Source: UBA1715 sp045599365
GTDB taxonomy: Bacteria; Bacteroidota; Bacteroidia; Bacteroidales; UBA1715
Direction of reading: 5' to 3'
NCBI GenBank assembly: GCA_045599365.1
Contig: JAZRVS010000129.1
Span: forward strand, 4,119 to 68,118
Length of the DNA stretch: 64,000 nt
Position numbers and translations under genes: made by a program. Of the stretch, positions 7,361-14,920 are shown one piece after another (the first letter of the stretch is position 1; every line of letters begins with the position of its first letter). A model generated the notes under the pieces. That model was not told where the DNA came from, did not search any database, and saw only the letters and a program-made list of their open reading frames with translations.

Positions 7361-8116
7361 ATGATTTTAGATAAAAATGTTTTAGCACAAATGAAAGCAG
7401 CAGGACTTCAAAAACCAGATATGGTTAGCGATATGGAATGGGAAAATTGTGATTCTCAAATTGAAGACAGTTTGCCAATCGTTGAAGTACCAGCTGTTCA
7501 ACAAGCAGTTGTTCCTGTTGTTCCAATGCAACAAGCAGTTGTTCCTTCACAACAAGCAAATTATATTGCAAAACCTTTAAGTATGTCTGATACTTTGCAA
7601 TCTAGCAGTATGGTTGTTGACGCAACATTAAAATTAAAAAGTGGTGTTGTTAAAATTGGAGATTCAGCTGTTAGAACTCCTATTGTGGCAAAAGTTTTGT
7701 TTTCAGAATCAAAAGTGAAACAAACAATCACAGTTGAAAATTCTAAAAAAGAAATTGAATATTACCACACATACGACGGCAGAGTTGAATCAAGAACTGG
7801 ACGCTTGTTCCAAGATTGTGTAAATCATTGTACTTCAATCAATCCAAAAGCTTATGCTTTCACAGCTTTTGATATTGTTATGGAAATCACAGAAGATGTT
7901 TTGGATGAAGACGGAAGAGTGGCAGTAAAAGCTGGTACACGAATTGGTCATAGCACAAGTTCAACGACAGCTACGAAATTTAAACAATTTTTAAATCAAT
8001 GTAAGCAAGCAGGAGTTGACGTAAATAATGGAGAAGCAGGGGTTAAAATCAAAACTGAACTTCGTACAAACAACAATCGTCAAGATTTCAGAGTGTTTGT
8101 TTTTGAAATGATTTAA
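7361..8116 (+). CDS. candidate phage ssDNA-binding protein, 251 aa
   Basis: No family is recognised with certainty. The N-terminal 75 residues include a Gln/Val/Pro-rich linker (VQQAVVPVVPMQQAVVP). The remaining ~175 residues look like a beta-rich globular domain. Its own promoter, a strong AAAGAAAGGA ribosome-binding site and its place between a helicase and a 5' exonuclease are what one expects of an abundant phage single-strand binding or annealing protein. Unlike bacterial SSB it has no acidic tail (it ends FVFEMI). Function is inferred from context only. Confidence 0.5.
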   Translation: MILDKNVLAQMKAAGLQKPDMVSDMEWENCDSQIEDSLPIVEVPAVQQAVVPVVPMQQAVVPSQQANYIAKPLSMSDTLQSSSMVVDATLKLKSGVVKIGDSAVRTPIVAKVLFSESKVKQTITVENSKKEIEYYHTYDGRVESRTGRLFQDCVNHCTSINPKAYAFTAFDIVMEITEDVLDEDGRVAVKAGTRIGHSTSSTTATKFKQFLNQCKQAGVDVNNGEAGVKIKTELRTNNNRQDFRVFVFEMI

Positions 8117-8123
8117 TAAGAGT

Positions 8124-8166
8124 TTGGAGCGAGATTTAATTATTTTTGAGGGCAATCTCGCTCCAA
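8124..8166 (+). promoter_or_regulatory. perfect 13-bp stem-loop, TTGGAGC class
   Basis: TTGGAGCGAGATT (8124-8136) pairs perfectly with AATCTCGCTCCAA (8154-8166) across a 17-base loop. It starts seven bases after the stop of the 7361 gene and ends 17 bases before ATG 8184. No U-run follows, so it is not a classical terminator. It may stabilise the upstream mRNA's 3' end or limit readthrough. The same TTGGAGC/GCTCCAA stem base occurs at 14660 and 61053. Confidence 0.6.
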
Positions 8167-8183
8167 TCAAAAAAGGAGAGTTG

Positions 8184-8951
8184 ATGAAAAGATTACGAAT
8201 TTATGACACGAATAACTGGGCACGAATTGTTTTAGAAAAAGATATTTTTGGAAAAGGAATTAGGGCTTTATGGGAAGAAGCAATAAAAGAAGACGGAATT
8301 GATTTAAAGATATTCGCCTTTGAAGGTATGTGTGGAAACCAAGCTAGACGTGACAAATATCCAGATTACAAACTAACAAGAAAACCACCTCAAATTGATA
8401 GCTTTTTTGATAACTTGGATTTATTCAAACAACTTTTAGAAAACGCTCCTTGTAACGTAGCAAAATGTCATTGTGATTATTACGAAGCAGACGATGTTAT
8501 TTACAGTTTGAACGAAGTGTTCAAAAACAATTACGAAGTTTCAATTATGAGTACCGACCGAGATTTAACTCAAATTGAAAATGCACATTTTCCAATGGTG
8601 CAAAATGAATTGACAAAGAGAGAGTTTGTTAGAACTTATAAAACATTAGTTGGTGATACGAGTGATAACATTCACGGAGTAAAAGGCTTTGGAAAAGGTC
8701 AATGGGAAAAAGAGATTGATAATTGGCATTTGTTGAAGCAATATTGCGAAGGAAGTTTGTCAACATTTGAACTTGCAAGAATGGGTGTTTCAGAAAAGAC
8801 AATAAAATTGTTAAAAGAAACTAGCAGAGAAGAAGTTGATATTTTGTGGGACATTACTGGTTTGAAAGACGTTAAGTCAATTATGAAAATGTCATTTGGA
8901 AATGGAAATATTCAAAAAACAGAAGAAAAATTAAAGGAGTTATTTATATGA
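8184..8951 (+). CDS. 5'-3' exonuclease / flap endonuclease (T7 gp6-like)
   Basis: A metal-dependent 5' nuclease of the FEN/PIN superfamily that would remove RNA primers or resect DNA. Visible: acidic D8 near the start; the EADD cluster at 101-104; STDRDL at 123-128; and GDTSDNIHGVKGFGKG at 157-172, the helix-3-turn-helix with its conserved GDxxDNIxGVxGxG. ATG 8184, served by AAGGAGAG, is preferred to the upstream TTG at 8124, which lies inside the stem-loop. Length 255 aa is normal for phage members. Confidence 0.9.
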   Translation: MKRLRIYDTNNWARIVLEKDIFGKGIRALWEEAIKEDGIDLKIFAFEGMCGNQARRDKYPDYKLTRKPPQIDSFFDNLDLFKQLLENAPCNVAKCHCDYYEADDVIYSLNEVFKNNYEVSIMSTDRDLTQIENAHFPMVQNELTKREFVRTYKTLVGDTSDNIHGVKGFGKGQWEKEIDNWHLLKQYCEGSLSTFELARMGVSEKTIKLLKETSREEVDILWDITGLKDVKSIMKMSFGNGNIQKTEEKLKELFI

Positions 8952-9457
8952 AATTAGATTTTGTTGAAGAAGAAGGAATGTCAGAAGAACTTAAAAACAT
9001 TTGTAAAGTTGAAAAACGAAAATACAAATATTTAAGGTATCTTGACGAAATGGGTGGAAGAGCGAGAGTTAATGACATTGTTCTTTACATTTACAAAAAA
9101 ACAGGACTTTCAGTTAATCGTCAAAGTGTTCATCAATGTTTAACAATTGCATTAGAACGTGGATTAGTTGAACGAAACGGACACGAATTTGTTTTGAAAA
9201 ATTCAACAAAAGAACGAGATGATATTGAAAAAGATTTGATTTACACAGCAGAGCACTACAACAAAACATACGAAGAAATCTTTGAGAAAATTGACGCTCT
9301 CTTTGAGTGCAAACAATATGCAAAAGCTTACGTATTATCAAAACTTCTGATTAAAAAATACAACTCACATATTGGACAAATTCTTATTTCTTATTTGGAA
9401 CCAAGAGTTACTTTTAATGATTTGAATTATTTATTGGAGGAACAAACAAATGCTTAA
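8948..9457 (+). CDS. winged-helix-like hypothetical protein, 169 aa
   Basis: Residues about 27-80 (KYLRYLDEMGGRARVNDIVL, then RQSVHQCLTIALERGLVERN) have the spacing of a winged-helix DNA-binding domain. The C-terminal half is helical and unrecognised. It overlaps the exonuclease by four bases and the HD gene by eight, so it belongs to the replication operon. It might be a helicase loader or regulator; this is a guess from position. Confidence 0.6.
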   Translation: MKLDFVEEEGMSEELKNICKVEKRKYKYLRYLDEMGGRARVNDIVLYIYKKTGLSVNRQSVHQCLTIALERGLVERNGHEFVLKNSTKERDDIEKDLIYTAEHYNKTYEEIFEKIDALFECKQYAKAYVLSKLLIKKYNSHIGQILISYLEPRVTFNDLNYLLEEQTNA

Positions 9458-10034
9458 TCAGAAAGTTGAAATTTTCAAAAATGAATTGATGTTGATTGAA
9501 GATGATAATTTAAGAAAATTCATTTCAATTTACTTAGAAAATTGTCCAGATTATTTTTTCACAATGCCTGCTTCCTCAACTGGAAAATATCATCCAGCAT
9601 ATACACTTGGAACTGGTGGTTTGATTAGACACACAAAAGCAGCAGTTAAAGTTGCTTATGATATGTTATCGTTAGAACAAAATCATTCTTTAAGATTGTT
9701 CAAAGACGAAATTATTGCGTCATTGATTGTTCACGACTCGTTGAAAAAAGGATTGAACGAACACAATATGTACAGTTTAGCTGAACATCCAGTTTTAGCT
9801 TCACGTTACATAAAGGAAATCTGGAGCAAGTATTTTGAAACGAATAAAAATTCTTTCCCAGATAAAGACCAGATTGAATTTATTTCAAATTTGGTTTTAT
9901 GTCACATGGGACAATGGAACACAGATTGGAAATCAAACGCAGAGATTATGCCGAAGCCTAGAACTGATTGTGAGAAATTTGTTCATTTATGTGATTATTT
10001 AGCGAGCAGAAAATTTTTAACTATTGAATTATGA
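9450..10034 (+). CDS. HD-domain phosphohydrolase
   Basis: The HD-superfamily metal ligands are laid out in order: H61 (RHTKAAV), H95-D96 (VHDSLKKG), H113 (AEHPVLASRY), H152 (LCHMGQW) and D182 (LCDYLASR). The 194-aa length suits a single-domain phage HD hydrolase. Such enzymes cleave nucleotides or dinucleotide signals. Here the location between replication genes and a MazG-like enzyme suggests nucleotide-pool or signal management, as an inference. Confidence 0.8.
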   Translation: MLNQKVEIFKNELMLIEDDNLRKFISIYLENCPDYFFTMPASSTGKYHPAYTLGTGGLIRHTKAAVKVAYDMLSLEQNHSLRLFKDEIIASLIVHDSLKKGLNEHNMYSLAEHPVLASRYIKEIWSKYFETNKNSFPDKDQIEFISNLVLCHMGQWNTDWKSNAEIMPKPRTDCEKFVHLCDYLASRKFLTIEL

Positions 10035-10046
10035 TTGGATATTAAG

Positions 10047-10382
10047 ATGAATTGGTTGGACGAAATTATTGATTGGCACAAAAAGACTTTTCCGAAAGTT
10101 ACTGAACAAAGTCAGTTTTTGAAAATTGGGGAAGAATTAGATGAATATGAAAAAGAAACTCCATTTTCAAATTCTTGGTACGAAGAACGAGCTGACGTTT
10201 TTATAACAACTCTTTGTTATTACGCTCGGTTTAACAAAGATGATTTGTACATAAAAACAATTCTTTCAAAATTTTGTCCTAGAACAGAAAAAGCAATTAC
10301 GGCAGTTTTCAATAAATTTGAGAAATTAAAAGAAAGAGAATGGTTTTTCAATGACGAAGAATGTGTTTATAAACACAAATAA
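10047..10382 (+). CDS. MazG-like NTP pyrophosphohydrolase
   Basis: EELDEYEKE (29-37) and EERADVFITTLCYYAR (46-61) match the EExxE...ExxD metal-binding motif of all-alpha NTP pyrophosphatases. ATG 10047 is preferred to an in-frame TTG at 10035, which follows the preceding stop directly; the ribosome-binding site is weak for either. The role would be hydrolysis of unwanted (d)NTPs or of (p)ppGpp-like signals, as proposed for phage MazG proteins. Confidence 0.7.
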   Translation: MNWLDEIIDWHKKTFPKVTEQSQFLKIGEELDEYEKETPFSNSWYEERADVFITTLCYYARFNKDDLYIKTILSKFCPRTEKAITAVFNKFEKLKEREWFFNDEECVYKHK

Positions 10383-10578
10383 AGAATTGATTTTTTATGG
10401 TTACAAATTTGAATCAATTTGTTCATATTTTGGTTTTGAGGGAAGTGTTAAAGGAAAGTTTAAAAATGCAGTTTTAAAAGATAGAGGTTTGTATTTTTTA
10501 AAACGATATGATAAACTAGACGAGTTCAATGAGATAAAGGAGAACAAATATGATATTGAATCCATGGAAGAAGTGTAG
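10351..10578 (+). CDS. hypothetical protein, 75 aa
   Basis: Starts inside the MazG-like gene (32-bp overlap) in another frame and overlaps the next gene by 29 bases. The protein has FYGYKFESICSYFGFEGSVKG near the middle, with no known motif (an AP2- or HTH-like fold is possible). Overlap on both sides lowers certainty. Confidence 0.5.
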   Translation: MTKNVFINTNKELIFYGYKFESICSYFGFEGSVKGKFKNAVLKDRGLYFLKRYDKLDEFNEIKENKYDIESMEEV

Positions 10579-10723
10579 AGAGTTACAAGAGAAATGTGAC
10601 ATTTTGGTTGCAGAAATCTTGTGGCTCAGAAAAGAAAATTATTCATTAACCTATAAAACAAGAAGTCAATTTAAAAAAGGAAATCAAGAATGGAAGAAAA
10701 GCAAACGGTTTTTAAAGAGCTAA
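10550..10723 (+). CDS. small coiled-coil protein, 57 aa
   Basis: AAAGGAGAACAAAT directly precedes ATG 10550. The protein has a short coiled coil (KCRELQEKCDILVAEILWLR) and a basic tail (QFKKGNQEWKKSKRFLKS). It overlaps genes on both sides in different frames, as is common in this operon. Function unknown. Confidence 0.6.
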   Translation: MILNPWKKCRELQEKCDILVAEILWLRKENYSLTYKTRSQFKKGNQEWKKSKRFLKS

Positions 10724-10905
10724 TGTTTATGGCTAGAAACGAAATTGCAATGCCTGAAAAAGAAGGTGTAAAGCGAGAATATGCGATAAATCTAGCGAAG
10801 CTAATGTCAAAGAAAATTGTTTGGGGAAGTGATTTATCAAAATCGTTATTAAGAAGACAATTTTATTTGTGTAGAAAAATGAAAGAATTAGAAAGGGAGA
10901 ATTAA
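10690..10905 (+). CDS. hypothetical basic helical protein, 71 aa
   Basis: Good ribosome-binding site (AAAAAAGGAAATCAAG) before ATG 10690. Helical and basic, ending RRQFYLCRKMKELEREN. No domain identified; a nucleic-acid-binding role is possible from charge alone. Confidence 0.65.
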   Translation: MEEKQTVFKELMFMARNEIAMPEKEGVKREYAINLAKLMSKKIVWGSDLSKSLLRRQFYLCRKMKELEREN

Positions 10906-10906
10906 A

Positions 10907-11101
10907 ATGAAAAAGAAAGTTGAGAATCTTCAAAAACAATTAGAGATAGCAAAACAATGTCTTAAAATGTATGGAAACAGAACTTTGTGGAATGAAAAAG
11001 GAGATTGTTTTATGACGTTTAAAGACGGCTATACTTACGCACAAGAAGCTTTGGAAAGAATGGAGGGTTGTGAATGGAAAACGAAAGAGAATTCGTTATA
11101 A
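10907..11101 (+). CDS. small protein with 'LQKQLEIA...AQEALERMEG' repeat family, 64 aa
   Basis: The core LQKQLEIAKQCLKMYG followed by AQEALERMEG recurs in the genes at 11936 (NKLDIAVKALKF ... AKGTLKQLEEL) and 12429 (LQKQLEIAVDALKFYS ... AQITLKQIEELL). The family is widespread in phages of Proteobacteria as short helical proteins of unknown role. GGGAG lies upstream of ATG 10907. Confidence 0.7.
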   Translation: MKKKVENLQKQLEIAKQCLKMYGNRTLWNEKGDCFMTFKDGYTYAQEALERMEGCEWKTKENSL

Positions 11102-11748
11102 ACGAATATAAAAACGAAGTTCCTATGGCACATATAGCAAAGAAAATAGGAGTTACTCCAGCCACAATTAAAAATAGGCTTGTTAAATGGGGTGAGTTTA
11201 ATTATAATAAAAAAATTACATTGAAAGAAAAGTGTTTGCGAAGCAATGTTTCTTATGGTGCTGTGCTTTCAAAATGTAAAAAATATAACTTAACACAAGA
11301 AGAAGCAATTGAAGAAGTAAAAGCTGGAATTAAAAGATATAGATTTCCTGAAAAATATAAAGAAGGAACAATGACTCGTGAATGTTATTTGGCAGGTCTT
11401 AATTATAGGTGTGTTTTGGCTAGAATGCGTAACAAAAAAGAGTCTGTTAAAGAAGCAATTGATTATTTAAAAAAAAGAAGAGAAAGATTAGAAGCTGTAC
11501 ATCGTGAATGCGAGTTAAAAGGGCTAAATCACAAATATGTTTTGGCAAAAATGAATACAAAAAATATTTCTTTGGAAGAAGCAATTGAAGAAATGAAATA
11601 TTACAAGACTATAAAACGAAGAGTTGTAAGAAAAAAAGAAAATGAAGTCAGAATGATTGAAGGTTTATCTTTGAAAGAATATGCTGAAAAGTATGGAATG
11701 AGTTTGTCTACAGCTAGATTGCATTGGAGAATTTTAAATGAGAAATGA
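11074..11748 (+). CDS. multi-HTH protein with three repeated modules, 224 aa
   Basis: An N-terminal HTH (AHIAKKIGVTPATIKNRLVK, about 19-38) is followed by three ~35-residue repeats: KCLRSNVSYGAVLSKCK, ECYLAGLNYRCVLARMR and ECELKGLNHKYVLAKMN, each trailed by (E)EAI..(V/L/M)K. A last HTH, LKEYAEKYGMSLSTARLHWR, ends the protein. The design suggests a protein that reads a long or repeated DNA target. The shorter protein at 3797-4090 carries the same module. It overlaps the upstream gene by 28 bases. Confidence 0.7.
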   Translation: MENEREFVINEYKNEVPMAHIAKKIGVTPATIKNRLVKWGEFNYNKKITLKEKCLRSNVSYGAVLSKCKKYNLTQEEAIEEVKAGIKRYRFPEKYKEGTMTRECYLAGLNYRCVLARMRNKKESVKEAIDYLKKRRERLEAVHRECELKGLNHKYVLAKMNTKNISLEEAIEEMKYYKTIKRRVVRKKENEVRMIEGLSLKEYAEKYGMSLSTARLHWRILNEK

Positions 11749-11755
11749 GGGATAA

Positions 11756-11920
11756 ATGATTTTAGGTATTATATATTTTATAACGTTAGTGTGTGATGCG
11801 TTTGGTTTCAAACAATTTATTGAAATTGAAAACGAAAGAGCATTAGAGGATTGCATAGTTTGTGAAATTATATTTGAACTTGTGATTGCGTTACTTTTTT
11901 TATTTTATAAGATGATATAA
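11756..11920 (+). CDS. small membrane protein, 54 aa
   Basis: Two hydrophobic helices: MILGIIYFITLVCDAF at the N-terminus and ELVIALLFLFYKMI at the C-terminus, separated by an acidic segment. GAGG lies upstream of ATG 11756. A two-span inner-membrane hairpin is likely. Role unknown; holin-like proteins can look similar but nothing else here supports lysis. Confidence 0.6.
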   Translation: MILGIIYFITLVCDAFGFKQFIEIENERALEDCIVCEIIFELVIALLFLFYKMI

Positions 11921-11935
11921 ATGTTGGAGAGATAA

Positions 11936-12139
11936 ATGGACGCATTAGAAATGTGTGCTAGGGACTTATGTAACGTGTTGCAAGAGTCTCAGAAATTACA
12001 AGAGGAAAATGAGCGATTACAAAATAAACTTGATATTGCTGTGAAAGCGTTAAAATTTATATCATCGCAAAGCTATGGAAAAGATATGTATGATTGTGCA
12101 AAAGGGACATTAAAGCAGTTAGAGGAATTAGAAAAATGA
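11936..12139 (+). CDS. LQKQLEIA-family coiled-coil protein, 67 aa
   Basis: Coiled coil ESQKLQEENERLQNKLDIAV followed by AKGTLKQLEEL, placing it in the same family as 10907 and 12429. GGAGAG upstream of ATG 11936. Its stop overlaps the next ATG (12136-12139). Confidence 0.65.
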   Translation: MDALEMCARDLCNVLQESQKLQEENERLQNKLDIAVKALKFISSQSYGKDMYDCAKGTLKQLEELEK

Positions 12140-12417
12140 AAGCGATAGAACAGTTAGAAGTTTTGAATCTTCTTAAAGAAAATGAGCGATTAACCCAACT
12201 TCAAATTGAATCACAAGAGATTATTGATAAATTGAAATTTGAAAATGAGCAATTAAAAAGATACAAAAGACGTTGCCATCGTTTGATAAAAATAATTGAA
12301 GCTATGAATGAGCGTCGTAGTGTTTTAATAGTAAGACCTGCCAGTGCTTTTACAAAAGCAAAACCAGAAATTATTAGTCCATTGAAAAAGGATTGGATAA
12401 AAAAGTGTTTTTATTAG
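12136..12417 (+). CDS. coiled-coil protein with basic C-terminus, 93 aa
   Basis: ATG 12136 overlaps the preceding TGA by four bases and is preferred to the in-frame start at 12094. About 50 residues form a coiled coil (LLKENERLTQLQIESQEI), followed by a basic tail (ERRSVLIVRPASAFTKAK). No family recognised. Confidence 0.6.
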   Translation: MKAIEQLEVLNLLKENERLTQLQIESQEIIDKLKFENEQLKRYKRRCHRLIKIIEAMNERRSVLIVRPASAFTKAKPEIISPLKKDWIKKCFY

Positions 12418-12428
12418 AGGAGGATTAA

Positions 12429-12746
12429 ATGAAAAAAGAAGATGTTAAATACAACAATTTTATAAAGGGAGATAGAACTCCCGAAGATAAAATTTACAGT
12501 ACATTATTATTAAAACCAGATGATATTACTTTTGCTTTTAACTTTTGTGATGGTGAGCAAGCAGTTTTTACAAACGATAAAGCAGGACTTAAAAGTATGC
12601 AAGATTTTTTGGATTTAATGAATAAAACTCATATCTTACAAAAGCAGTTGGAAATAGCTGTAGATGCTTTGAAATTTTATTCAAACGACAATACAGCAGC
12701 TGTAGCACAAATAACACTTAAACAAATTGAGGAGTTGTTAAAATGA
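12429..12746 (+). CDS. LQKQLEIA-family protein with added N-terminal domain, 105 aa
   Basis: The C-terminal ~40 residues (LQKQLEIAVDALKFYS ... LKQIEELLK) match the repeat family of 10907 and 11936. The N-terminal ~65 residues are unrecognised. AGAGGAGG lies before ATG 12429. Its stop overlaps the next ATG (12743). Confidence 0.65.
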   Translation: MKKEDVKYNNFIKGDRTPEDKIYSTLLLKPDDITFAFNFCDGEQAVFTNDKAGLKSMQDFLDLMNKTHILQKQLEIAVDALKFYSNDNTAAVAQITLKQIEELLK

Positions 12747-12973
12747 GTTTGGAAGAATTGAGAAATATAATGTCAAAGTCTTTTAAAATAAAAGAAACAG
12801 GTATTTATAAATTGGAGAATGGAAAAAAGGCTTTTGTTTCAAAAGTTTTAAAAAACAGAGATGTGTACGGAATTATTGAAGGTGAGATTACTCTTTCGAC
12901 TTGGTATATAAATGGTCTTTATCTTGATAAATATAGTCCAGAGTTGAGCATCGTTTCAAAATGGAAGGGATAA
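12743..12973 (+). CDS. short 'ETGIYKLENGKKAFV ... SIVSKWKG' protein, 76 aa
   Basis: Carries FKIKETGIYKLENGKKAFVS and ends SIVSKWKG, so it is a shorter relative of the tandem pair at 2396-3211. That makes three copies of this module in the window. Function unknown. Confidence 0.7.
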   Translation: MSLEELRNIMSKSFKIKETGIYKLENGKKAFVSKVLKNRDVYGIIEGEITLSTWYINGLYLDKYSPELSIVSKWKG

Positions 12974-12974
12974 A

Positions 12975-13286
12975 ATGAAAGACCACATTAAGATATACAA
13001 CAAAGAGGCAATAAAATTCGCAGAAGAAACTAAATACACAAAGGCGACAATGAAAGCAGTGTATGAAGATTTAGAAAAATTAAGGAACGCCTCTGTAAAG
13101 TTTTATAATGATTATATCCATTGGTTGAATTATTACAAAGCCGACGCTCCTTATTTTGGTTGGAGTGACGATAACCCTGAATATGTTAATATGTGTGAAA
13201 TGACAGAAGAAATTGAAACATTGTTTTTAAAGATGTATATTATTGCTGAAAAAGGGTTAGGTAATGAGTTGGAGGTAAGGAAATGA
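12975..13286 (+). CDS. hypothetical protein, 103 aa
   Basis: Helical, aromatic-rich protein (NDYIHWLNYYKADAPYFGWS) with no recognised domain. GGAAGGG lies upstream of ATG 12975. It overlaps the next gene by four bases. Confidence 0.65.
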   Translation: MKDHIKIYNKEAIKFAEETKYTKATMKAVYEDLEKLRNASVKFYNDYIHWLNYYKADAPYFGWSDDNPEYVNMCEMTEEIETLFLKMYIIAEKGLGNELEVRK

Positions 13287-13480
13287 CAAGAGAAGAATTA
13301 TTGGAAAAACTAATTGAAAATGAGCGTAAGATTGAAATGATAAAATATGAAAACGGAATGTTGCTTATTGAAAATTCTGAAATTGTTGATGAATATTTTA
13401 AAATAATCCTAAGTGCCAAAATTGAACAAATGAAATCAAATTTAAAAAATGAAAATTATAAAATTATAGTTAACGATTGA
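13283..13480 (+). CDS. small coiled-coil protein, 65 aa
   Basis: Begins MTREELLEKLIENERKIEMI, with strong heptad character. GGAGG lies upstream and the start overlaps the previous stop by four bases. No function recognised. Confidence 0.6.
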   Translation: MTREELLEKLIENERKIEMIKYENGMLLIENSEIVDEYFKIILSAKIEQMKSNLKNENYKIIVND

Positions 13481-13490
13481 GGAGTTGAAA

Positions 13491-13685
13491 ATGAATGAAA
13501 TGAATGATGACATTCCTGAAGATGATGACGTTTTTTCAGGTTTATTTTTATTTGTTGTTTGTATTGTAGCTGCAGCGTGTGTATTTTCTGCTGGACTCAA
13601 GGTCGGAAAAAATGACACGATAAAAGAACTGTGTCGGAAAAACAGTTATGATTTTTGTGAAACAAAATGTGGAGTTAATCAATGA
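13491..13685 (+). CDS. small membrane-anchored protein, 64 aa
   Basis: ATG 13491 is chosen over TTG 13485 because GAGGAG lies six bases upstream. An acidic N-terminus (NDDIPEDDDV) precedes one membrane helix (FLFVVCIVAAACVFSAGL). The tail carries Cys residues (LCRKNSYDFCETKC) that could pair in the periplasm. The stop overlaps the methyltransferase start. Confidence 0.6.
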   Translation: MNEMNDDIPEDDDVFSGLFLFVVCIVAAACVFSAGLKVGKNDTIKELCRKNSYDFCETKCGVNQ

Positions 13686-14365
13686 CAATTAAATTATACA
13701 ACAAAGATTGTTTGGAAGTGTTAAAAGAAATCTCCGATAAATCAATTGATTTAGTAATCACAGACCCTCCGTACAGAACTATCTCTGGTGGACGGAATGA
13801 CGATTTATCAAGAAGAAAATACAATTCACCAACTGGAATCTTGGCGAAAAATGATGGGAGAATGTTTCAACACAACGACATTTCGTTTGAAAGTTGGATT
13901 CCAGAAATTTACCGAGTTTTAAAAGATAATTCTGATTTCTATTGTATGACAAACGCTTTGAATTTATTTAAGTTATATAATGTTTGTATAAACTCTGGAT
14001 TTAAATTTCATAACTTGCTTGTCTGGGAAAAGAACAACGCAACACCTAACAAGTGGTATATGAAAAACTGTGAATACGTTTTATATTTTTACAAAGGATT
14101 TGCTAAACCGATAAACAACAAAGGAAGCAAAACCGTTCATAAATTTGATAATGTAAAAATCAAAAATCACCCGACAGAAAAACCTTGCTCTTTGATGGAA
14201 TTTTATGTTATAAATTCATCTGAAGAAGGTGCTCTGGTACTTGACCCATTTATGGGAAGTGGAAGTACTGGGTTAGCTTGCAAAAACACCAATAGAAATT
14301 TTATTGGAATTGAGTTAGACGAAATATATTTTAACATAGCAAAAGAAAGGATTGAAAATGAATAG
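13682..14365 (+). CDS. DNA adenine-N6 methyltransferase, beta class
   Basis: An AdoMet-dependent DNA methyltransferase. Catalytic motif IV is DPPY (28-31), and the AdoMet motif I is DPFMGSGSTG (188-197) near the C-terminus, so IV precedes I as in the beta class; DPPY favours adenine-N6. At 227 aa it is compact, typical of orphan phage enzymes, and no restriction gene is adjacent. It probably protects phage DNA or tunes gene expression. Its last 44 residues closely resemble those of the second methyltransferase at 60255. Confidence 0.88.
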   Translation: MTIKLYNKDCLEVLKEISDKSIDLVITDPPYRTISGGRNDDLSRRKYNSPTGILAKNDGRMFQHNDISFESWIPEIYRVLKDNSDFYCMTNALNLFKLYNVCINSGFKFHNLLVWEKNNATPNKWYMKNCEYVLYFYKGFAKPINNKGSKTVHKFDNVKIKNHPTEKPCSLMEFYVINSSEEGALVLDPFMGSGSTGLACKNTNRNFIGIELDEIYFNIAKERIENE

Positions 14366-14636
14366 AGAAAATTGTTTAGAAACAGCAAAAGCTTGTGTTA
14401 CACAAGACAGACAAAATGATTATGGAAAACCAGAAAACAATTTCCAAAACATCGCTAATTTATGGAACGCTTATTTTGGAAAAGAGATTGTTAATTCAAC
14501 TGACGTTTCTATTTTACTTATGCTTTTGAAAGTGGCAAGACTTAAAACAAGTCCTCACAAAGAAGATAACTGGGTTGACATTGCAGGTTACGCAGCTTGT
14601 GGTTGCGAAATTTCAACTTTAACTATTGACAAGTAA
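14358..14636 (+). CDS. DUF6378-like protein, 92 aa
   Basis: The pattern DRQNDYGKPENNFQNIANLW, AYFG, then KVARLKTSPHKEDNWVDIAG is that of the phage DUF6378 family: R..dYG.p..nF..Ia.lW.ayl ... lKiaR....k.DnwvD.aGY. Function is unknown, although it recalls a nucleotide pyrophosphohydrolase-like helical fold. ATG 14358 is preferred to TTG 14352. It overlaps the methyltransferase by eight bases. Confidence 0.75.
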   Translation: MNRENCLETAKACVTQDRQNDYGKPENNFQNIANLWNAYFGKEIVNSTDVSILLMLLKVARLKTSPHKEDNWVDIAGYAACGCEISTLTIDK

Positions 14637-14659
14637 TTTTTATTGTGATAGATTTGTTA

Positions 14660-14726
14660 TTGGAGCAGGAAGGCTTTTGTTTTCATAAAATTCTCCCATA
14701 AAAATCTCTCATTCTTCCTGCTCCAA
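14660..14726 (+). promoter_or_regulatory. perfect 13-bp stem with 41-base loop, TTGGAGC class
   Basis: TTGGAGCAGGAAG (14660-14672) is perfectly complementary to CTTCCTGCTCCAA (14714-14726). The loop contains TTCTCCC. It starts 24 bases after the DUF6378 stop and ends eight bases before ATG 14735. No U-run follows. It could be an mRNA 3' boundary or a translational control element for the small downstream gene. Confidence 0.55.
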
Positions 14727-14734
14727 GATGTAAA

Positions 14735-14881
14735 ATGACAAAAGAAGAAAAAGCAAGACGAATTATAACAAAGTTACAAATTAGATTGACAGTTGAAAAA
14801 TGTCGTCCGTCAATGAGATTGATTTGCAGAAAACGTTGGGATAAGATTATGCCAATTCTGTTGAAGGAAAGACAAAAATAA
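14735..14881 (+). CDS. small basic protein with KLQIRLTVEK motif, 48 aa
   Basis: Encodes MTKEEKARRIITKLQIRLTV and about 28 more residues, very basic. A 47-aa protein at 29755-29898 has KVQVKLTVDRKKL in the same place and a similar Trp-containing tail, so the two are paralogues in distant operons. The ribosome-binding site is weak, with the upstream stem-loop ending very near the start. Function unknown. Confidence 0.55.
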   Translation: MTKEEKARRIITKLQIRLTVEKCRPSMRLICRKRWDKIMPILLKERQK

Positions 14882-14885
14882 TTTC

Positions 14886-14914
14886 TTGACAAGTGTTTCA
14901 AAAAATTATATATT
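14886..14914 (+). promoter_or_regulatory. near-consensus sigma70 promoter
   Basis: TTGACA (14886-14891), a 17-bp spacer and TATATT (14909-14914). Predicted start near 14921, which is the first base of the structured leader described next. It would drive the 15035 gene and the DNA polymerase operon. Confidence 0.75.
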
Positions 14915-14920
14915 ATTTAC

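Noticed and set aside
8124..8183. TTG start 20 codons upstream for the 5' exonuclease
   Set aside because: That start lies in the perfect stem-loop and lacks an SD; ATG 8184 has AAGGAGAG and gives a normal exonuclease N-terminus.
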